The notes: generated from the letters alone by a model not told the origin. Numbered from the stretch's first letter, positions 46,838 through 56,639 are shown. The stretch: DNA of 64,000 nt from Erythrobacter sp. WG (GCF_026586795.1 NZ_JAPFGY010000001.1:62001-126000); one strand, 5' to 3'. Made by a program: numbers and translations.

Positions 46838-49099
46838 TCACCCCACCACGCCCGCGCTCGCCAGCACGGCGAGCGTCAGCACGTCGGGCACGCTCGCGGT
46901 CATCGGCACGATCTGCACGGGCTTTGCCATCCCGATCATCATCGGCCCGATGGTGGCGTTGCTGCCCAGTTCGCGCAGTAGCTTGGCCGAAAGGTTCGCC
47001 GATTGCAGCCCCGGCATCACCAGCACGTTGGCCGGGCCGGACAGGCGGCTGAAGGGATAGAGCGCCATCACCTTCGGGTTCAGCGCCGCGTCGGGGGCCA
47101 TCTCGCCCTCGTATTCGAAGCCCGGGTCCTCGCGGTCGAGGATCGCCACCGCCGCGCGGATGTTGTCGAGCCACTGGCCGGAGGGGTTGCCGAAGGTCGA
47201 ATAGCTGAGAAACGCCACGCGCGGTTCGTGCCCCATGCGCCGGGCGACGGCGGCGGTCTCCTTGGCGATATGGGCGAGCGCCTCGGCGTTGGGGCGCTCG
47301 TTCATGGTGGTGTCGGCGAGGAAGGTGGTGTGGTTCTTGCCGATCATCATGTGGATGCCGAAAGGCAGCGCGCCCTCCTTGGCATCGAGCACCAGCGTCA
47401 CCTCGCGCACGGTCTGCGCGAAGGTGCGGGTCATGCCGGTGATCATCCCGTCGCCGTGCCCCAGCGCGACCAGCAGCGAGGCGAAGACGTTGCGGTCCTG
47501 GTTGACCATGCGCCGCACGTCGCGCTCGGTGAAGCCGCGCCGCTGCAATCGCTTGTAGAGATAGGCGACCATCGCCGGCACGTGCTCGCTGTCGGCCGAG
47601 TTCTGGATCTCGAAGCTGCCCGGATCGCCGACCGAGAGCTGGTGCAGCTTGTCGAGCACCGCCTTGGTGCGGCCCACCAGGATCGGCGTGCCGTAGCCGA
47701 AATCGCGGTACTGGATCGCGGCGCGCAGCACCACCTCCTCCTCGGCTTCCGCGAAGACCATGCGCTTGGGATTGCTGCGCGCGACCTCGTAGACGCCCGA
47801 GAGCACCGAGGTCGTGGGATTGAGGCGCGAGCGGAGGTGGAGGCGGTAGGCGTCGAAATCCTCGATCCGCGCCTGCGCCACGCCCGAATCCATCGCCGCC
47901 TTGGCGACCGCCGAGGACACCACCTCGATCAGCCGGGGATCGAAGGGGGCGGGGATGATGTAGTCGGTGCCGAACTTCTGGTTCTTGCCATAGGCGAGCG
48001 CCACTTCCTCGGGCACCTGCTGGCGGGCGAGCCCGGCGATCGCCTCGGCGGCGGCGATCTTCATCTCCTCGTTGATGGTGGTCGCCTGCACGTCCAGCGC
48101 GCCGCGGAAGATGAAGGGGAAGCCCAGCACGTTGTTGACCTGGTTGGGGAAGTCCGAGCGGCCGGTGGCGATGATCGCGTCGGGGCGGACCGCCTTGGCC
48201 TCGTCGGGCATGATTTCGGGCACGGGGTTCGCCATCGCGAAGATGATCGGCTTGTCGGCCATCTTCTCGACCCACTGGGGCTTCAGCGCGCCCGCGGCGG
48301 AGAGGCCGAGGAAGATGTCGGCGCCCACCAGCGCCTCCTCGAGGCTGGTGGCGGAGGTGGCGACGGCGTGGGCGCTCTTCCACTGGTCCATCTCGGCGCG
48401 GCCCGGCGTCAAAGGCCCGGAGCGGTCGCACATGATGACGTTGTCGTGGCGCACGCCCATCGCCTTGATGAGCGCGGTGCAGGCGATGGCGGCCGCGCCC
48501 GCGCCGTTGACCACCACCTTGACGTCGCGGATGTCGCGGCCCGTCAGGTGGCAGGCGTTGAGCAGGCCGGCTGCGGTGATGATCGCGGTGCCGTGCTGGT
48601 CGTCGTGCATCACCGGGATCTTCATGCGTTCCCGGAGGGCGGCCTCGATAATGAAGCACTCGGGCGCCTTGATGTCTTCCAGGTTGATGCCGCCGAAGCT
48701 CGGCTCCATCAGCGCGACGGCGTTGATGAAGGCCTCCGGGTCTTCGGTGGCGAGTTCGATGTCGATGGAATCGACGTCGGCGAAGCGCTTGAACAGCACC
48801 GCCTTGCCTTCCATCACCGGCTTCGCCGCCAGCGCGCCCAAGTTGCCGAGGCCGAGGATCGCGGTGCCGTTGGAGATCACCGCCACCATGTTGGAGCGCG
48901 TGGTGTAGCGCGCGGCGAGCGCCGGATCGGCGGCGATCGCTTCCACCGGCACGGCGACGCCGGGCGAATAGGCGAGGCTGAGGTCGCGCTGCGAGGTCAG
49001 CGGCTTGGTGGCGTTGATCTCGAGCTTACCCGGGCGGATCGTCTCGTGATAGAACAGCGCCTCGCGCGCGGTGAAGCCGCCCTTGGATTCCTCGGCCAT
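46838..49099 (-). CDS. maeB: NADP-dependent malic enzyme with C-terminal phosphotransacetylase-like domain
   Basis: MaeB decarboxylates malate to pyruvate and makes NADPH. The 753-residue protein has the N-terminal malic domain (KPLTSQRDLSLAYSPGVAVP; MHDDQHGTAIITAAG) and NAD-binding domain to about residue 430, followed by a phosphate-acetyltransferase-like domain (about 440-753, with VLVMPGLQSANLSAKLL). This large fused form is standard in alphaproteobacteria, where the C-terminal domain is thought to be regulatory. It is divergent from mutS. Confidence 0.97.
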   Translation of the reverse strand: MAEESKGGFTAREALFYHETIRPGKLEINATKPLTSQRDLSLAYSPGVAVPVEAIAADPALAARYTTRSNMVAVISNGTAILGLGNLGALAAKPVMEGKAVLFKRFADVDSIDIELATEDPEAFINAVALMEPSFGGINLEDIKAPECFIIEAALRERMKIPVMHDDQHGTAIITAAGLLNACHLTGRDIRDVKVVVNGAGAAAIACTALIKAMGVRHDNVIMCDRSGPLTPGRAEMDQWKSAHAVATSATSLEEALVGADIFLGLSAAGALKPQWVEKMADKPIIFAMANPVPEIMPDEAKAVRPDAIIATGRSDFPNQVNNVLGFPFIFRGALDVQATTINEEMKIAAAEAIAGLARQQVPEEVALAYGKNQKFGTDYIIPAPFDPRLIEVVSSAVAKAAMDSGVAQARIEDFDAYRLHLRSRLNPTTSVLSGVYEVARSNPKRMVFAEAEEEVVLRAAIQYRDFGYGTPILVGRTKAVLDKLHQLSVGDPGSFEIQNSADSEHVPAMVAYLYKRLQRRGFTERDVRRMVNQDRNVFASLLVALGHGDGMITGMTRTFAQTVREVTLVLDAKEGALPFGIHMMIGKNHTTFLADTTMNERPNAEALAHIAKETAAVARRMGHEPRVAFLSYSTFGNPSGQWLDNIRAAVAILDREDPGFEYEGEMAPDAALNPKVMALYPFSRLSGPANVLVMPGLQSANLSAKLLRELGSNATIGPMMIGMAKPVQIVPMTASVPDVLTLAVLASAGVVG

Positions 49100-49252
49100 G
49101 GTGGCAAGTCCTTTGCATACCCGAAAGTCGCGTTCCGCTTAGCGCCGCCGGCGGGGATGCGATAGGCGGAAATGCCCGGCGCGCGCGAGGTTCGGGGAAA
49201 GCGGTCTGCGCGGGCGTTCCCGAATCGGGCCGCATGGGGGTAGGCGGGAGCG

Positions 49253-51898
49253 ATGGCCGCGCTCGACGATCCCAAACCCACCCCGATGATGGCGCAATAT
49301 CTGCGCCTTCGGGAAGAGGCGGGCGATGCGCTGCTGTTCTACCGCATGGGCGATTTCTTCGAGCTGTTCTTCGAGGACGCGCGGAGGGCAGCGGCGATCC
49401 TCGACATCGCGCTGACCACGCGCGGGGAGCATGGCGGGCAGGCGATCCCGATGTGCGGGGTGCCGGTGCATTCGGCGGAGAGCTACCTCGCGCGGCTCAT
49501 CAAGGCGGGCGAGCGGGTCGCCATCGCCGAGCAGGTCGAAACGCCCGAGGAAGCCAAGGCGCGCGCCAAGCGCGAGGGGCTGCCATCGTCCAAGGTGCTG
49601 GTGGGCCGCGCGATCGTGCGGCTGGTGACGGCGGGGACGCTGACCGAGGAGGCGCTGCTCGAGCCCCGGCGCGCGAACGTGCTGGTGGCGCTGGCGGAGC
49701 TCAGGGGCGCGGTGGGGATCGCCGCCGTGGACGTCTCGACCGGCGCGATGGTGCTGGAGGAGTGCCCGGCCGAACTGCTCGGCGCGTCCTTGGCGCGGCT
49801 CGGCCCCAGCGAGGTGGTGGTGCCGGAGGACTGGCCGCACGGCCCCGAGGAGGCGATCCTGCGCCCGCGCTCGACCTTCGCGAGCGACGCCGGGGCGGAG
49901 CGGTTGAAGCAGGTCCACGGGGTCGCGACGCTCGATGCCTTCGGCGCCTTCACGCGGGCCATGCTGGCGGCCGCCGGCGGCCTCGTCGCCTATCTCGATC
50001 ATGTCGGACGCGGGAGCCTGCCGCTGCTGCTGCCCCCCATGCTGCGCGAGACCGGCGGCACGATGGCGATGGACGCCGCGACCCGGGCGAGCCTCGAGAT
50101 CCTGGAGGCGGCGCAAGGCGGGCGCGCCGGGAGCCTGATCGGCGCGGTCGACCGCTGCGTCACCGGCGCGGGCTCGAGGGCTTTGGCGGAGGACCTCTCG
50201 GCGCCCCTCCTGGATGCGGGCGCCATCGAGGCGCGGCTGGCGCTGGTGCAGTTCTGGCGGGACCGGCCCATCGAGCGGGCGAGCTTGCGCGATGCCCTGC
50301 GCGGCGTGCCCGATCTTGGCCGCGCTCTGGGCCGTGTGGTGGCGGGGCGGGGCTCCCCGCGCGATCTCGGCCAGCTGCGCGATGGCCTCAGCGAGGCGGC
50401 GCGGCTGCACCACTGGCTTGCGGGCGCGCCCGACCGGCCCGCGCTGCTGGAAAGCATCATCGCCCGGCTGACCGGCCACGGCGCGCTGACGGACCATCTC
50501 TCGCGGGCGCTGGTGCCCACCCCGCCGACCGAACGCTCCAGCGGCGGGTTCATCGCCGACGGCTATGACGCGGGCCTCGACGAGCTGCGTGCCACCTCGG
50601 GCGACGCGCGCCGCGCCATCGCCGCGATGGAGGCGCGCTACCGCGAGGAGACCGGGATCGCGACGCTCAAGATCCGCCACAACGGGGTGCTCGGCTACTT
50701 CATCGAGGTGCCCGCGCGCCATGCCGATCCGCTGATGGCAGCGGACAGCGGGTTCACCCACCGCCAGACGATGGCGGGGGCGGTGCGCTTCAACTCCTTG
50801 AAGCTCCACGAGGAAGCGAGCCGCATCGCCGAGGCCGGGGGCCACGCGCTCGCCTGCGAGGAAGCGCATTTCTTGGGCCTGGTGGCGGAAGTATGCGCCG
50901 CGCGCGAGAGCATCGCCGCGACCGCCGCCGCGCTCGCCCGCCTCGATGTCGGCGCGGGCAATGCCGAGCGCGCGGCGGAGGGCGACTGGTGCCGCCCCGA
51001 GGTGCTGGACGAGCCCTGCCTCACCATCACCGGCGGGCGCCACCCGGTGGTGGAGGCCGCGCTCGCCAAGACCGGGGAGCGCTTTGTCGCCAACGACTGC
51101 GGGCTGAACGGCGACGACCGGCTGTGGCTGATCGGCGGCCCGAACATGGGGGGCAAGTCGACCTTCCTGCGGCAGAACGCCTTGATCGTGCTGCTCGCGC
51201 AGGCCGGGTGCTTCGTGCCTGCGTCAGCCGCCCGCATCGGCCTCGTCGACCGCCTGTTCAGCCGCGTGGGCGCCGCCGACAACCTCGCGCGGGGGCGTTC
51301 GACCTTCATGGTCGAGATGGTCGAGACCGCCGCGATCCTTGCGCAGGCGACCTCCCGCAGCTTCGTGATCCTCGACGAAGTGGGGCGCGGCACATCGACC
51401 TATGACGGCCTCGCGCTCGCCTGGGCGGTGGCCGAGGCTGTCCACACGCAGATCAAGTGCCGCTGCCTGTTCGCCACGCATTATCACGAGCTCGCGCGGC
51501 TGGCCGAGACCTGCGAGGCGCTCTCGCTCCACCACGTCCGCGCGCGCGAGTGGCAGGGCGATCTGGTGCTGCTCCACGAGCTTGCCGATGGCCCCGCGGA
51601 CCGCTCCTACGGCCTCGCCGTCGCACGGCTCGCCGGGGTGCCCGCCAATGTCGTCGCCCGGGCCAAGGCGGTGCTCGCCAAGCTCGAGGCGCAGCGCGAG
51701 GCGACCGGGGGGATCGCGGCAGGGCTCGGCGATCTGCCGCTGTTCGCCAACCTCCAGCGCGCCGAGCCAGAGCCGCAAGGCCCCGAGGCGCAGCTGGCCG
51801 AGGCCCTGCGCGCCGCCGATCTCGACGCACTGACCCCGCGCGAGGCATTGGACCTGCTCTACGAATGGAAGCGCGCCCTGCCGAAAGCCGCCCGCTGA
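49253..51898 (+). CDS. mutS: DNA mismatch repair protein MutS
   Basis: MutS recognises mismatches. The 881-residue protein has the mismatch-binding F-x-E motif in FYRMGDFFELF, the lever and clamp region, and the ATPase with Walker A GGPNMGGKST (residues 628-637) and Walker B in FVILDEVGRGTSTYDG, ending in a helix-turn-helix and dimerisation tail. The domain order and length are normal for MutS1. No mutL is present in the window. Confidence 0.98.
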   Translation: MAALDDPKPTPMMAQYLRLREEAGDALLFYRMGDFFELFFEDARRAAAILDIALTTRGEHGGQAIPMCGVPVHSAESYLARLIKAGERVAIAEQVETPEEAKARAKREGLPSSKVLVGRAIVRLVTAGTLTEEALLEPRRANVLVALAELRGAVGIAAVDVSTGAMVLEECPAELLGASLARLGPSEVVVPEDWPHGPEEAILRPRSTFASDAGAERLKQVHGVATLDAFGAFTRAMLAAAGGLVAYLDHVGRGSLPLLLPPMLRETGGTMAMDAATRASLEILEAAQGGRAGSLIGAVDRCVTGAGSRALAEDLSAPLLDAGAIEARLALVQFWRDRPIERASLRDALRGVPDLGRALGRVVAGRGSPRDLGQLRDGLSEAARLHHWLAGAPDRPALLESIIARLTGHGALTDHLSRALVPTPPTERSSGGFIADGYDAGLDELRATSGDARRAIAAMEARYREETGIATLKIRHNGVLGYFIEVPARHADPLMAADSGFTHRQTMAGAVRFNSLKLHEEASRIAEAGGHALACEEAHFLGLVAEVCAARESIAATAAALARLDVGAGNAERAAEGDWCRPEVLDEPCLTITGGRHPVVEAALAKTGERFVANDCGLNGDDRLWLIGGPNMGGKSTFLRQNALIVLLAQAGCFVPASAARIGLVDRLFSRVGAADNLARGRSTFMVEMVETAAILAQATSRSFVILDEVGRGTSTYDGLALAWAVAEAVHTQIKCRCLFATHYHELARLAETCEALSLHHVRAREWQGDLVLLHELADGPADRSYGLAVARLAGVPANVVARAKAVLAKLEAQREATGGIAAGLGDLPLFANLQRAEPEPQGPEAQLAEALRAADLDALTPREALDLLYEWKRALPKAAR

Positions 51899-51941
51899 CA
51901 TTTCAACCAAGGCTTAACCGCGTTCGGGCTAGGCAGGGCCC

Positions 51942-52364
51942 ATGTCGAGAACCCTGTTCGAGAACAGCAAGGCCGCGCTGGCCTTCGCCGCCGTCACGTT
52001 GATCGGCGCCGTGTCGATGGTCGGCACGTCGGACGACAGCGGGATGCTCCCCAAACTCGCCAGCCGCTTCGGCAGCCGCCCGGCCGACGCCGCGCCGGCG
52101 ATCGAAGCGCCGACGGAAGAGGCCACGGAAGCCGCCCCCGCTACCGAAAAGAAGCAGGTGTCCGGCTGGTACGATTCGCCGGGTCCTTCGGCCTCTCAGA
52201 ACAACAACCGCGGCGGCGGCTCGTCCGAAGATCCGCCGACCAATCCCTTCCAGGATGTCTCTCCCGGCTTTGCGCCGAAGCCGCCGTCGTCCGGCACGGC
52301 GAACGGGGGCGCGGTGTCGGCGATGAACGCGCCGCTGGCGCCGGGGGCCGTGATCGTCAACTAG
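51942..52364 (+). CDS. Hypothetical secreted or membrane-anchored low-complexity protein
   Basis: The 140-residue protein has one N-terminal hydrophobic segment (ALAFAAVTLIGAVSMVG) that may be a signal anchor, then a Pro/Ser/Asn/Gly-rich tail with no recognisable domain. It begins 43 bp after mutS on the same strand. The function is unknown. Confidence 0.6.
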   Translation: MSRTLFENSKAALAFAAVTLIGAVSMVGTSDDSGMLPKLASRFGSRPADAAPAIEAPTEEATEAAPATEKKQVSGWYDSPGPSASQNNNRGGGSSEDPPTNPFQDVSPGFAPKPPSSGTANGGAVSAMNAPLAPGAVIVN

Positions 52365-52394
52365 GCTGGTCGGAAACCGCTTGGGGCGCGCGGG

Positions 52395-52874
52395 TCACGC
52401 GTCCTCGTCGTCCTCGTCCTCCTCGGGCAATTCCACATCGGCGAGAAGCGCGTCGAGCCCGGCGCGTTCGTCCGCATCCTCGTCGTCGTCTTCGAGGGCA
52501 TCCTCTTCCTCGTTCAACTCCTCGCCGTCGGCGGTGAGCCACTCGGCGTCGTCATCGTCGGTGGTCTCGCCGCCATAGATGCCGGGCTCGTCGTCATGGT
52601 TGGGCTCGCCCGCGAAGGCCGACATGTCGATGCGGCCTTCGCCCTCCATGCGGTTCATCTCGTCGATGAGGTCGCCCTTGCTGTCCGGCGCGGGGTCGTA
52701 GTCGTCGTTGGCAGGCTTGGTGCTCTCGAGCGGGCTCGAGGTGCGGCTGTCCTCGCGGCGCGCGTCTTCGGCGACGTCCTGCGCCTGCGTGCCTTCGTCG
52801 TCCTGCTCGCGGTTGCGGGTCTCGTGGGCGAGGCCCTCGGGGTGGCCGGGAATCTTGTCTTCGGGTGCGCTCAT
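52395..52874 (-). CDS. Very acidic hypothetical protein
   Basis: The 159-residue protein is dominated by Asp, Glu and Ser (for example EEEDALEDDDEDADERAG and PEEDEDDEDA) with few hydrophobic residues, so it is probably intrinsically disordered. I do not recognise it. The start at 52874 is supported by an AAGGAG ribosome binding site about 8 bases upstream; the longer frame upstream overlaps the next gene's end. It converges on the previous gene. Confidence 0.65.
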   Translation of the reverse strand: MSAPEDKIPGHPEGLAHETRNREQDDEGTQAQDVAEDARREDSRTSSPLESTKPANDDYDPAPDSKGDLIDEMNRMEGEGRIDMSAFAGEPNHDDEPGIYGGETTDDDDAEWLTADGEELNEEEDALEDDDEDADERAGLDALLADVELPEEDEDDEDA

Positions 52875-52960
52875 GGGGATTCTCCTTCGCCCGTCTAACC
52901 GGGCAGGGAGGATCAATGTTGCAGGCCCTGCGACCAGCCGCGCCGCGCTTGCGCCCGGCC

Positions 52961-53830
52961 TTAGCGCGTCGGGACCGGCGCCTCGCCCGTGTAGTCGTAG
53001 AAGCCGCGCCCGGTCTTGCGGCCCAGCCACCCGGCCTCGACATACTTCACCAGCAGCGGGGCGGCGCGATACTTGCTGTCGCGGGTGGTGGTGTAGAGCA
53101 CGTTCATGATGTCGAGGCAGGTGTCGAGCCCGACGAAATCGGCCAGTTGCAGCGGCCCCATCGGGTGATTGAGGCCGAGGCGGCAGCCCTTGTCGATGTC
53201 CTCGATGCCCGCCGTCGACTGGCCGAGCACGAACACCGCCTCGTTGATCATCGGCAGGAGGATGCGGTTGACGACGAAGCCGGGCTCGTCCTGGCTGAGG
53301 ACCACTTCCTTGCCGAGGCTGCGCGCGAAGGCGGTGGTGCGGTCGGTGGTCGCAGGCGCAGTGGCGAGGCCGGGGATCACCTCGATGAGGCCCATGACCG
53401 GCACCGGGTTGAAGAAGTGGAGGCCGATGAAGCGCGCTGGATCGGGCGAATGGTTCGCCATACGGGTGATCGGGATCGAGGAGGTGTTCGACGCCATGAT
53501 CGCGTCTGCGTGCAGCACTTCGCCCGCCTTGGCGAAGATCGCGTTCTTGATCTCCTCGCGCTCGGTCGCGGCCTCAATGATGAGGTCGGCTTCGGCGAAA
53601 GGCGCGTAATCGGCGACCGGGGTGATGCGGGCGAGCAGGCTTTCCGCCTCGGCCGCCTCGATCTTTCCGCGGCCCATCAGCTTCACCAGCGCCTTCTCGA
53701 TCGCTGCCTTGCCGGCCTCGGCGCGGGCGAGGTCGACATCGGTGAGCATGACCTTGAGGCCCTGCCCGGCGCAGGTCTGGGCGATGCCGGTCCCCATCTG
53801 TCCGGCTCCGATCACGGCGATGTTGCGCAT
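52961..53830 (-). CDS. 3-hydroxybutyryl-CoA dehydrogenase
   Basis: The 289-residue protein has the Rossmann motif VIGAGQMGTGIAQ, the ASNTSSIPITRMA segment and the catalytic histidine region GLHFFNPVPVMGLIEVI, followed by the C-terminal domain with QDEPGFVVNRIL and MGPLQLADFVGLD. It oxidises 3-hydroxyacyl-CoA to the ketoacyl-CoA (or the reverse) in butyrate/PHB metabolism. Its placement beside a cobalamin adenosyltransferase and HIG1 gene is a recurring alphaproteobacterial neighbourhood. Confidence 0.94.
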   Translation of the reverse strand: MRNIAVIGAGQMGTGIAQTCAGQGLKVMLTDVDLARAEAGKAAIEKALVKLMGRGKIEAAEAESLLARITPVADYAPFAEADLIIEAATEREEIKNAIFAKAGEVLHADAIMASNTSSIPITRMANHSPDPARFIGLHFFNPVPVMGLIEVIPGLATAPATTDRTTAFARSLGKEVVLSQDEPGFVVNRILLPMINEAVFVLGQSTAGIEDIDKGCRLGLNHPMGPLQLADFVGLDTCLDIMNVLYTTTRDSKYRAAPLLVKYVEAGWLGRKTGRGFYDYTGEAPVPTR

Positions 53831-53908
53831 GGGCGTTGGTTCCTTCGCAGGTGCAGCAAAAGCGCTGCCCTAGCGAGGGAAATCGCGGCTGGCTAGCGGG
53901 TCAATGGC

Positions 53909-54475
53909 CTAGCGGCTGGCACCCGGCACCCACTTCACGTCCATCCGCCCGTTGTCGTTCACCACCCGGGCGAGGACGAAGAGGTAGTCCGAAAGGCGGT
54001 TGATATAGGCGAGCGCCGCCGGATTGACCGCATCCTCGGCGGCGAGCGCGACCATCGCGCGTTCCGCCGCGCGGGTGGTGGCGCGGGCGACGTGGAGCCG
54101 CGCGGCAAGCTCGCTGCCGCCGGGGAGGATGAAGCTGGTGAGCGGTTCGAGCTGCTCGTTCAGCGTGTCGATCCGCGCCTCGAGCCACTCGGCCTGCGCG
54201 GGGACGATCCGCAGCACCATCTCGGACGGGGTGAAGTCCTCCCCCGGGGTGGCAAGGTCCGCGCCGAGATCGAAGAGGTCGTTCTGGATGCGCGCGATCT
54301 CGGCCCCGGGTGCGCCGGTCATCTTGACGGCGGCGAGGCCGATCGCGCTGTTCGCCTCGTCGACCTTGCCCATCGCGGCGATGCGGGCGGAATGCTTGGG
54401 GCAGCGCGACCCGTCGACGAGGCCCGTGGTGCCGTCGTCGCCGGTGCGGGTGTAGATCCGGTTGAGCTTGACCAT
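53909..54475 (-). CDS. PduO-type ATP:cob(I)alamin adenosyltransferase
   Basis: This enzyme attaches the 5'-deoxyadenosyl group to cobalamin. The 188-residue protein has the family motifs IYTRTGDDGTTGL, FILPGGS, RATTRAAERAMVAL and YINRLSDYLFVLAR, which are conserved ATP and cobalamin contacts. Length is normal. It implies use of adenosylcobalamin, for example by methylmalonyl-CoA mutase, although no such gene is in this window. It is followed closely by the HIG1 gene upstream on the same strand. Confidence 0.95.
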   Translation of the reverse strand: MVKLNRIYTRTGDDGTTGLVDGSRCPKHSARIAAMGKVDEANSAIGLAAVKMTGAPGAEIARIQNDLFDLGADLATPGEDFTPSEMVLRIVPAQAEWLEARIDTLNEQLEPLTSFILPGGSELAARLHVARATTRAAERAMVALAAEDAVNPAALAYINRLSDYLFVLARVVNDNGRMDVKWVPGASR

Positions 54476-54507
54476 GGCGGCCCTATGCCCGCTCGGGGCG
54501 GAGGCGT

Positions 54508-54738
54508 CTAGCGCGCGAGCGCGAGGATGACCGCCACCACCACGATGGCGAGCCCCTGATACTTGATCCGCGCGAACATCGCCTTGTTCTGGGCGAGCTG
54601 CATATCAGTCGCCGTGGTGCCCTCGCCGGTCTCGAGGTCGATCTTGGTCGTCCTGAGGAAGGCGATCACCCCGCGGATCAGCGAGAATGCGGTGAGGCCC
54701 ATGAGGACGACGAGGACGATGACGAGGACGGTGGTCAT
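54508..54738 (-). CDS. HIG1-domain small membrane protein
   Basis: The 76-residue protein has two hydrophobic segments (VLVIVLVVLMGLTAFSLI and LAIVVVAVILAL) around a charged loop with MQLAQNKAMFARIKYQG, the alphaproteobacterial HIG1 or twin-transmembrane pattern. Mitochondrial HIG1 proteins associate with cytochrome oxidase and respiratory supercomplexes; the bacterial role is less clear. It lies just upstream of the adenosyltransferase gene and is probably co-transcribed. Confidence 0.85.
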   Translation of the reverse strand: MTTVLVIVLVVLMGLTAFSLIRGVIAFLRTTKIDLETGEGTTATDMQLAQNKAMFARIKYQGLAIVVVAVILALAR

Positions 54739-54763
54739 GAAACGCTAGATGGACGCGCGCGGC

Positions 54764-55606
54764 TCAGGTTCCAAGCACCAATTGTTGCAACCTGAGTTGC
54801 CGTGCGAGCATCGCCCCGTCCTCTCCGGCGGCGCGGCGGGTGGCCAGAGCGGGGGATCCGCGGCGCTTGGCGAGCTTCTCCCCCTGCGCGTCCAGCAGCA
54901 GCGGATGGTGGTGCCAGCGCGGCACGGGGAGGCCGAGCAGCGCCTGAAGCGTGCGGTGCACATGGGTCGCGGCAAACAGGTCCGCGCCGCGCGTGACCAG
55001 CGTCACCCCGTCCGCGGCATCGTCGAGCGTGACGGCAAGGTGGTAGGAGGCGGGCAGGTCCTTCCTCACCAGCACGACGTCGCCGAGCCCCGCAAGGTCG
55101 ACGGCTTGCGGCCCCGCAAGCGCATCCTCCCACACCAGTGGCCCGGTTTCCGCCAGCGCCTTTTCTGCATCGAGCCGCCATGCCGCCGCGCGCGCGGGGT
55201 CGGGCGGGCGGCGTTTGCAGGTGCCGGGGTAGATCAGGCCCTCCGAGCCTTCGAGAGCGCCCGCTGCTGCGATCTCGGAGCGGGTGCAGGTGCAGGGGTA
55301 GAGCAGCCCGCGCGCCTTGAGGCGCTCGGCGGCGGCGGCATAGGCGGCGAGGCGGGTGGACTGGGCGGGCACCTCCTCGAAGGCGAGCCCCAGCCAGGCG
55401 AGATCGGCGCGGAATTCCTCCGCCAGTTCCGGGCGCGAGCGCGGCCCGTCGATATCCTCGATCCGGAGCAGGAACCGGCCCCCGCGCGCCGCCGCCAGAT
55501 CGTGGGCCACGATCGCCGAGAACGCGTGGCCCAAATGCAGGTGCCCGTTGGGGCTGGGCGCGAAGCGGGTCACGTCAGGCGCGGGGCGGTCCATCGCGGC
55601 GGCCAT
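54764..55606 (-). CDS. gluQ: Glutamyl-queuosine tRNA(Asp) synthetase
   Basis: GluQRS attaches glutamate to the queuosine of tRNA-Asp. The 280-residue protein is a short GluRS without the anticodon-binding domain, with the class I motif APSPNGHLHLGHA (HLGH 24-27), a zinc site CTCTRSE and YPGTCK, and a degenerate KMSKS as KLAKR. Those features separate it from true GluRS. A second ATG four codons in is possible. Together with the HIG1 gene it closes a minus-strand run. Confidence 0.95.
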   Translation of the reverse strand: MAAAMDRPAPDVTRFAPSPNGHLHLGHAFSAIVAHDLAAARGGRFLLRIEDIDGPRSRPELAEEFRADLAWLGLAFEEVPAQSTRLAAYAAAAERLKARGLLYPCTCTRSEIAAAGALEGSEGLIYPGTCKRRPPDPARAAAWRLDAEKALAETGPLVWEDALAGPQAVDLAGLGDVVLVRKDLPASYHLAVTLDDAADGVTLVTRGADLFAATHVHRTLQALLGLPVPRWHHHPLLLDAQGEKLAKRRGSPALATRRAAGEDGAMLARQLRLQQLVLGT

Positions 55607-55736
55607 GCCACACGACCGATCATTGCGCTATCCACAGGCTCTCCACAGCCTCTCCCTGTGGATATGCGCCCTGTCACGGGTTTGACTCTTTGCCGTGCAA
55701 GGTCAGGATGGTGGTCAATCAGGGAGGACACGGCCT

Positions 55737-56345
55737 GTGTTCAACGCCGAACTGATCGAGAAGGTTGCCCGGTTCCGGGGGGTCGACGAAGACCCGACCC
55801 GCAACCTGTCCGCCTGCCCGGCGCTGGTGCTCAACGCCGATTACACCCCGCTGTCCTACTACCCGCTCAGCCTGTGGCCGTGGCAGACCGCGATCAAGGC
55901 AGTGTTCCTCGACCGGGTGGACATCGTCGCGAGCTACGACCGCGAGGTGCACTCGCCCAGCTTCGACATGAAGATTCCGAGCGTCATCGCGCTCCGCCAA
56001 TATGTGAAGCACTCCGAATTCCCGGCCTTCACCCGCTTCAACGTGTTCCTGCGCGACCGCTTCCAGTGCCAGTATTGCGGCAGCGGCGAGCACCTCACCT
56101 TCGATCACGTGACTCCGCGCCGGCTGGGCGGGCGCACCACGTGGGAGAACATCATCACCGCCTGCGCGCCGTGCAACATGAAGAAGGGCGGCCGCACCCC
56201 CAAGCAGGCGGGGATGCCGGTCCACCAGGCCCCGATCCGCCCGACCAGCTGGCAATTGCAGCAGCACGGACGCCTGTTCCCGCCGGGCTACCTCCACGAA
56301 ACGTGGCGCGACTGGCTGTATTGGGACGTCGAACTGGAGGCGTAG
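55737..56345 (+). CDS. HNH endonuclease family protein
   Basis: The 202-residue protein has an HNH motif with Cys111-Gln-Tyr-Cys114, Asp123-His124 and Cys143/Cys146 as the zinc knuckle (QCQYCGSGEHL, FDHVTPRR, ACAPCNMKKGG). This fits the common bacterial HNH endonuclease family of unknown target. The start was set at the GTG at 55737 because GGGAGG lies 9 bases upstream; an in-frame GTG at 55695 would add 14 residues. It is divergent from gluQ. Confidence 0.85.
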   Translation: MFNAELIEKVARFRGVDEDPTRNLSACPALVLNADYTPLSYYPLSLWPWQTAIKAVFLDRVDIVASYDREVHSPSFDMKIPSVIALRQYVKHSEFPAFTRFNVFLRDRFQCQYCGSGEHLTFDHVTPRRLGGRTTWENIITACAPCNMKKGGRTPKQAGMPVHQAPIRPTSWQLQQHGRLFPPGYLHETWRDWLYWDVELEA

Positions 56346-56471
56346 CGCGTAAGCGTCTGCTTTCGCGGGTTTAGGGAAAATCGCTACCGTTCGGGAAGCG
56401 ACCCCGTTGCGGACCATCGCAACCACTCGCATATTTTTATCGGTTCTACCTCTATGATAGAGCACCGGGGA

Positions 56472-56639
56472 ATGGAGAAACGATTTCTCACAGCACTTTT
56501 GTTCTGGGGCGGGGGGATAGGACTATACAGCCTAATAAACTACGCTCAGGGAACAGTGATTGAGATGTCGTTTTTGGTCGGCTGGACGGCTGCGTCGGTA
56601 GCTTACGGTTTCCTCCACCCGTCGACTAAGAAGATCTGA
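56472..56639 (+). CDS. Small hypothetical membrane protein in AT-richer DNA
   Basis: The 55-residue protein starts MEKRFLTALLFWGGGIGLYS and has two hydrophobic segments (about 7-25 and 32-48), suggesting an inner-membrane location. The surrounding stretch (about 56350-56760) is noticeably richer in A and T than its neighbours. No family is recognised and no strong ribosome binding site is visible, so the gene call is tentative. Flanking DNA to 56814 holds nothing else that I can support. Confidence 0.4.
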   Translation: MEKRFLTALLFWGGGIGLYSLINYAQGTVIEMSFLVGWTAASVAYGFLHPSTKKI

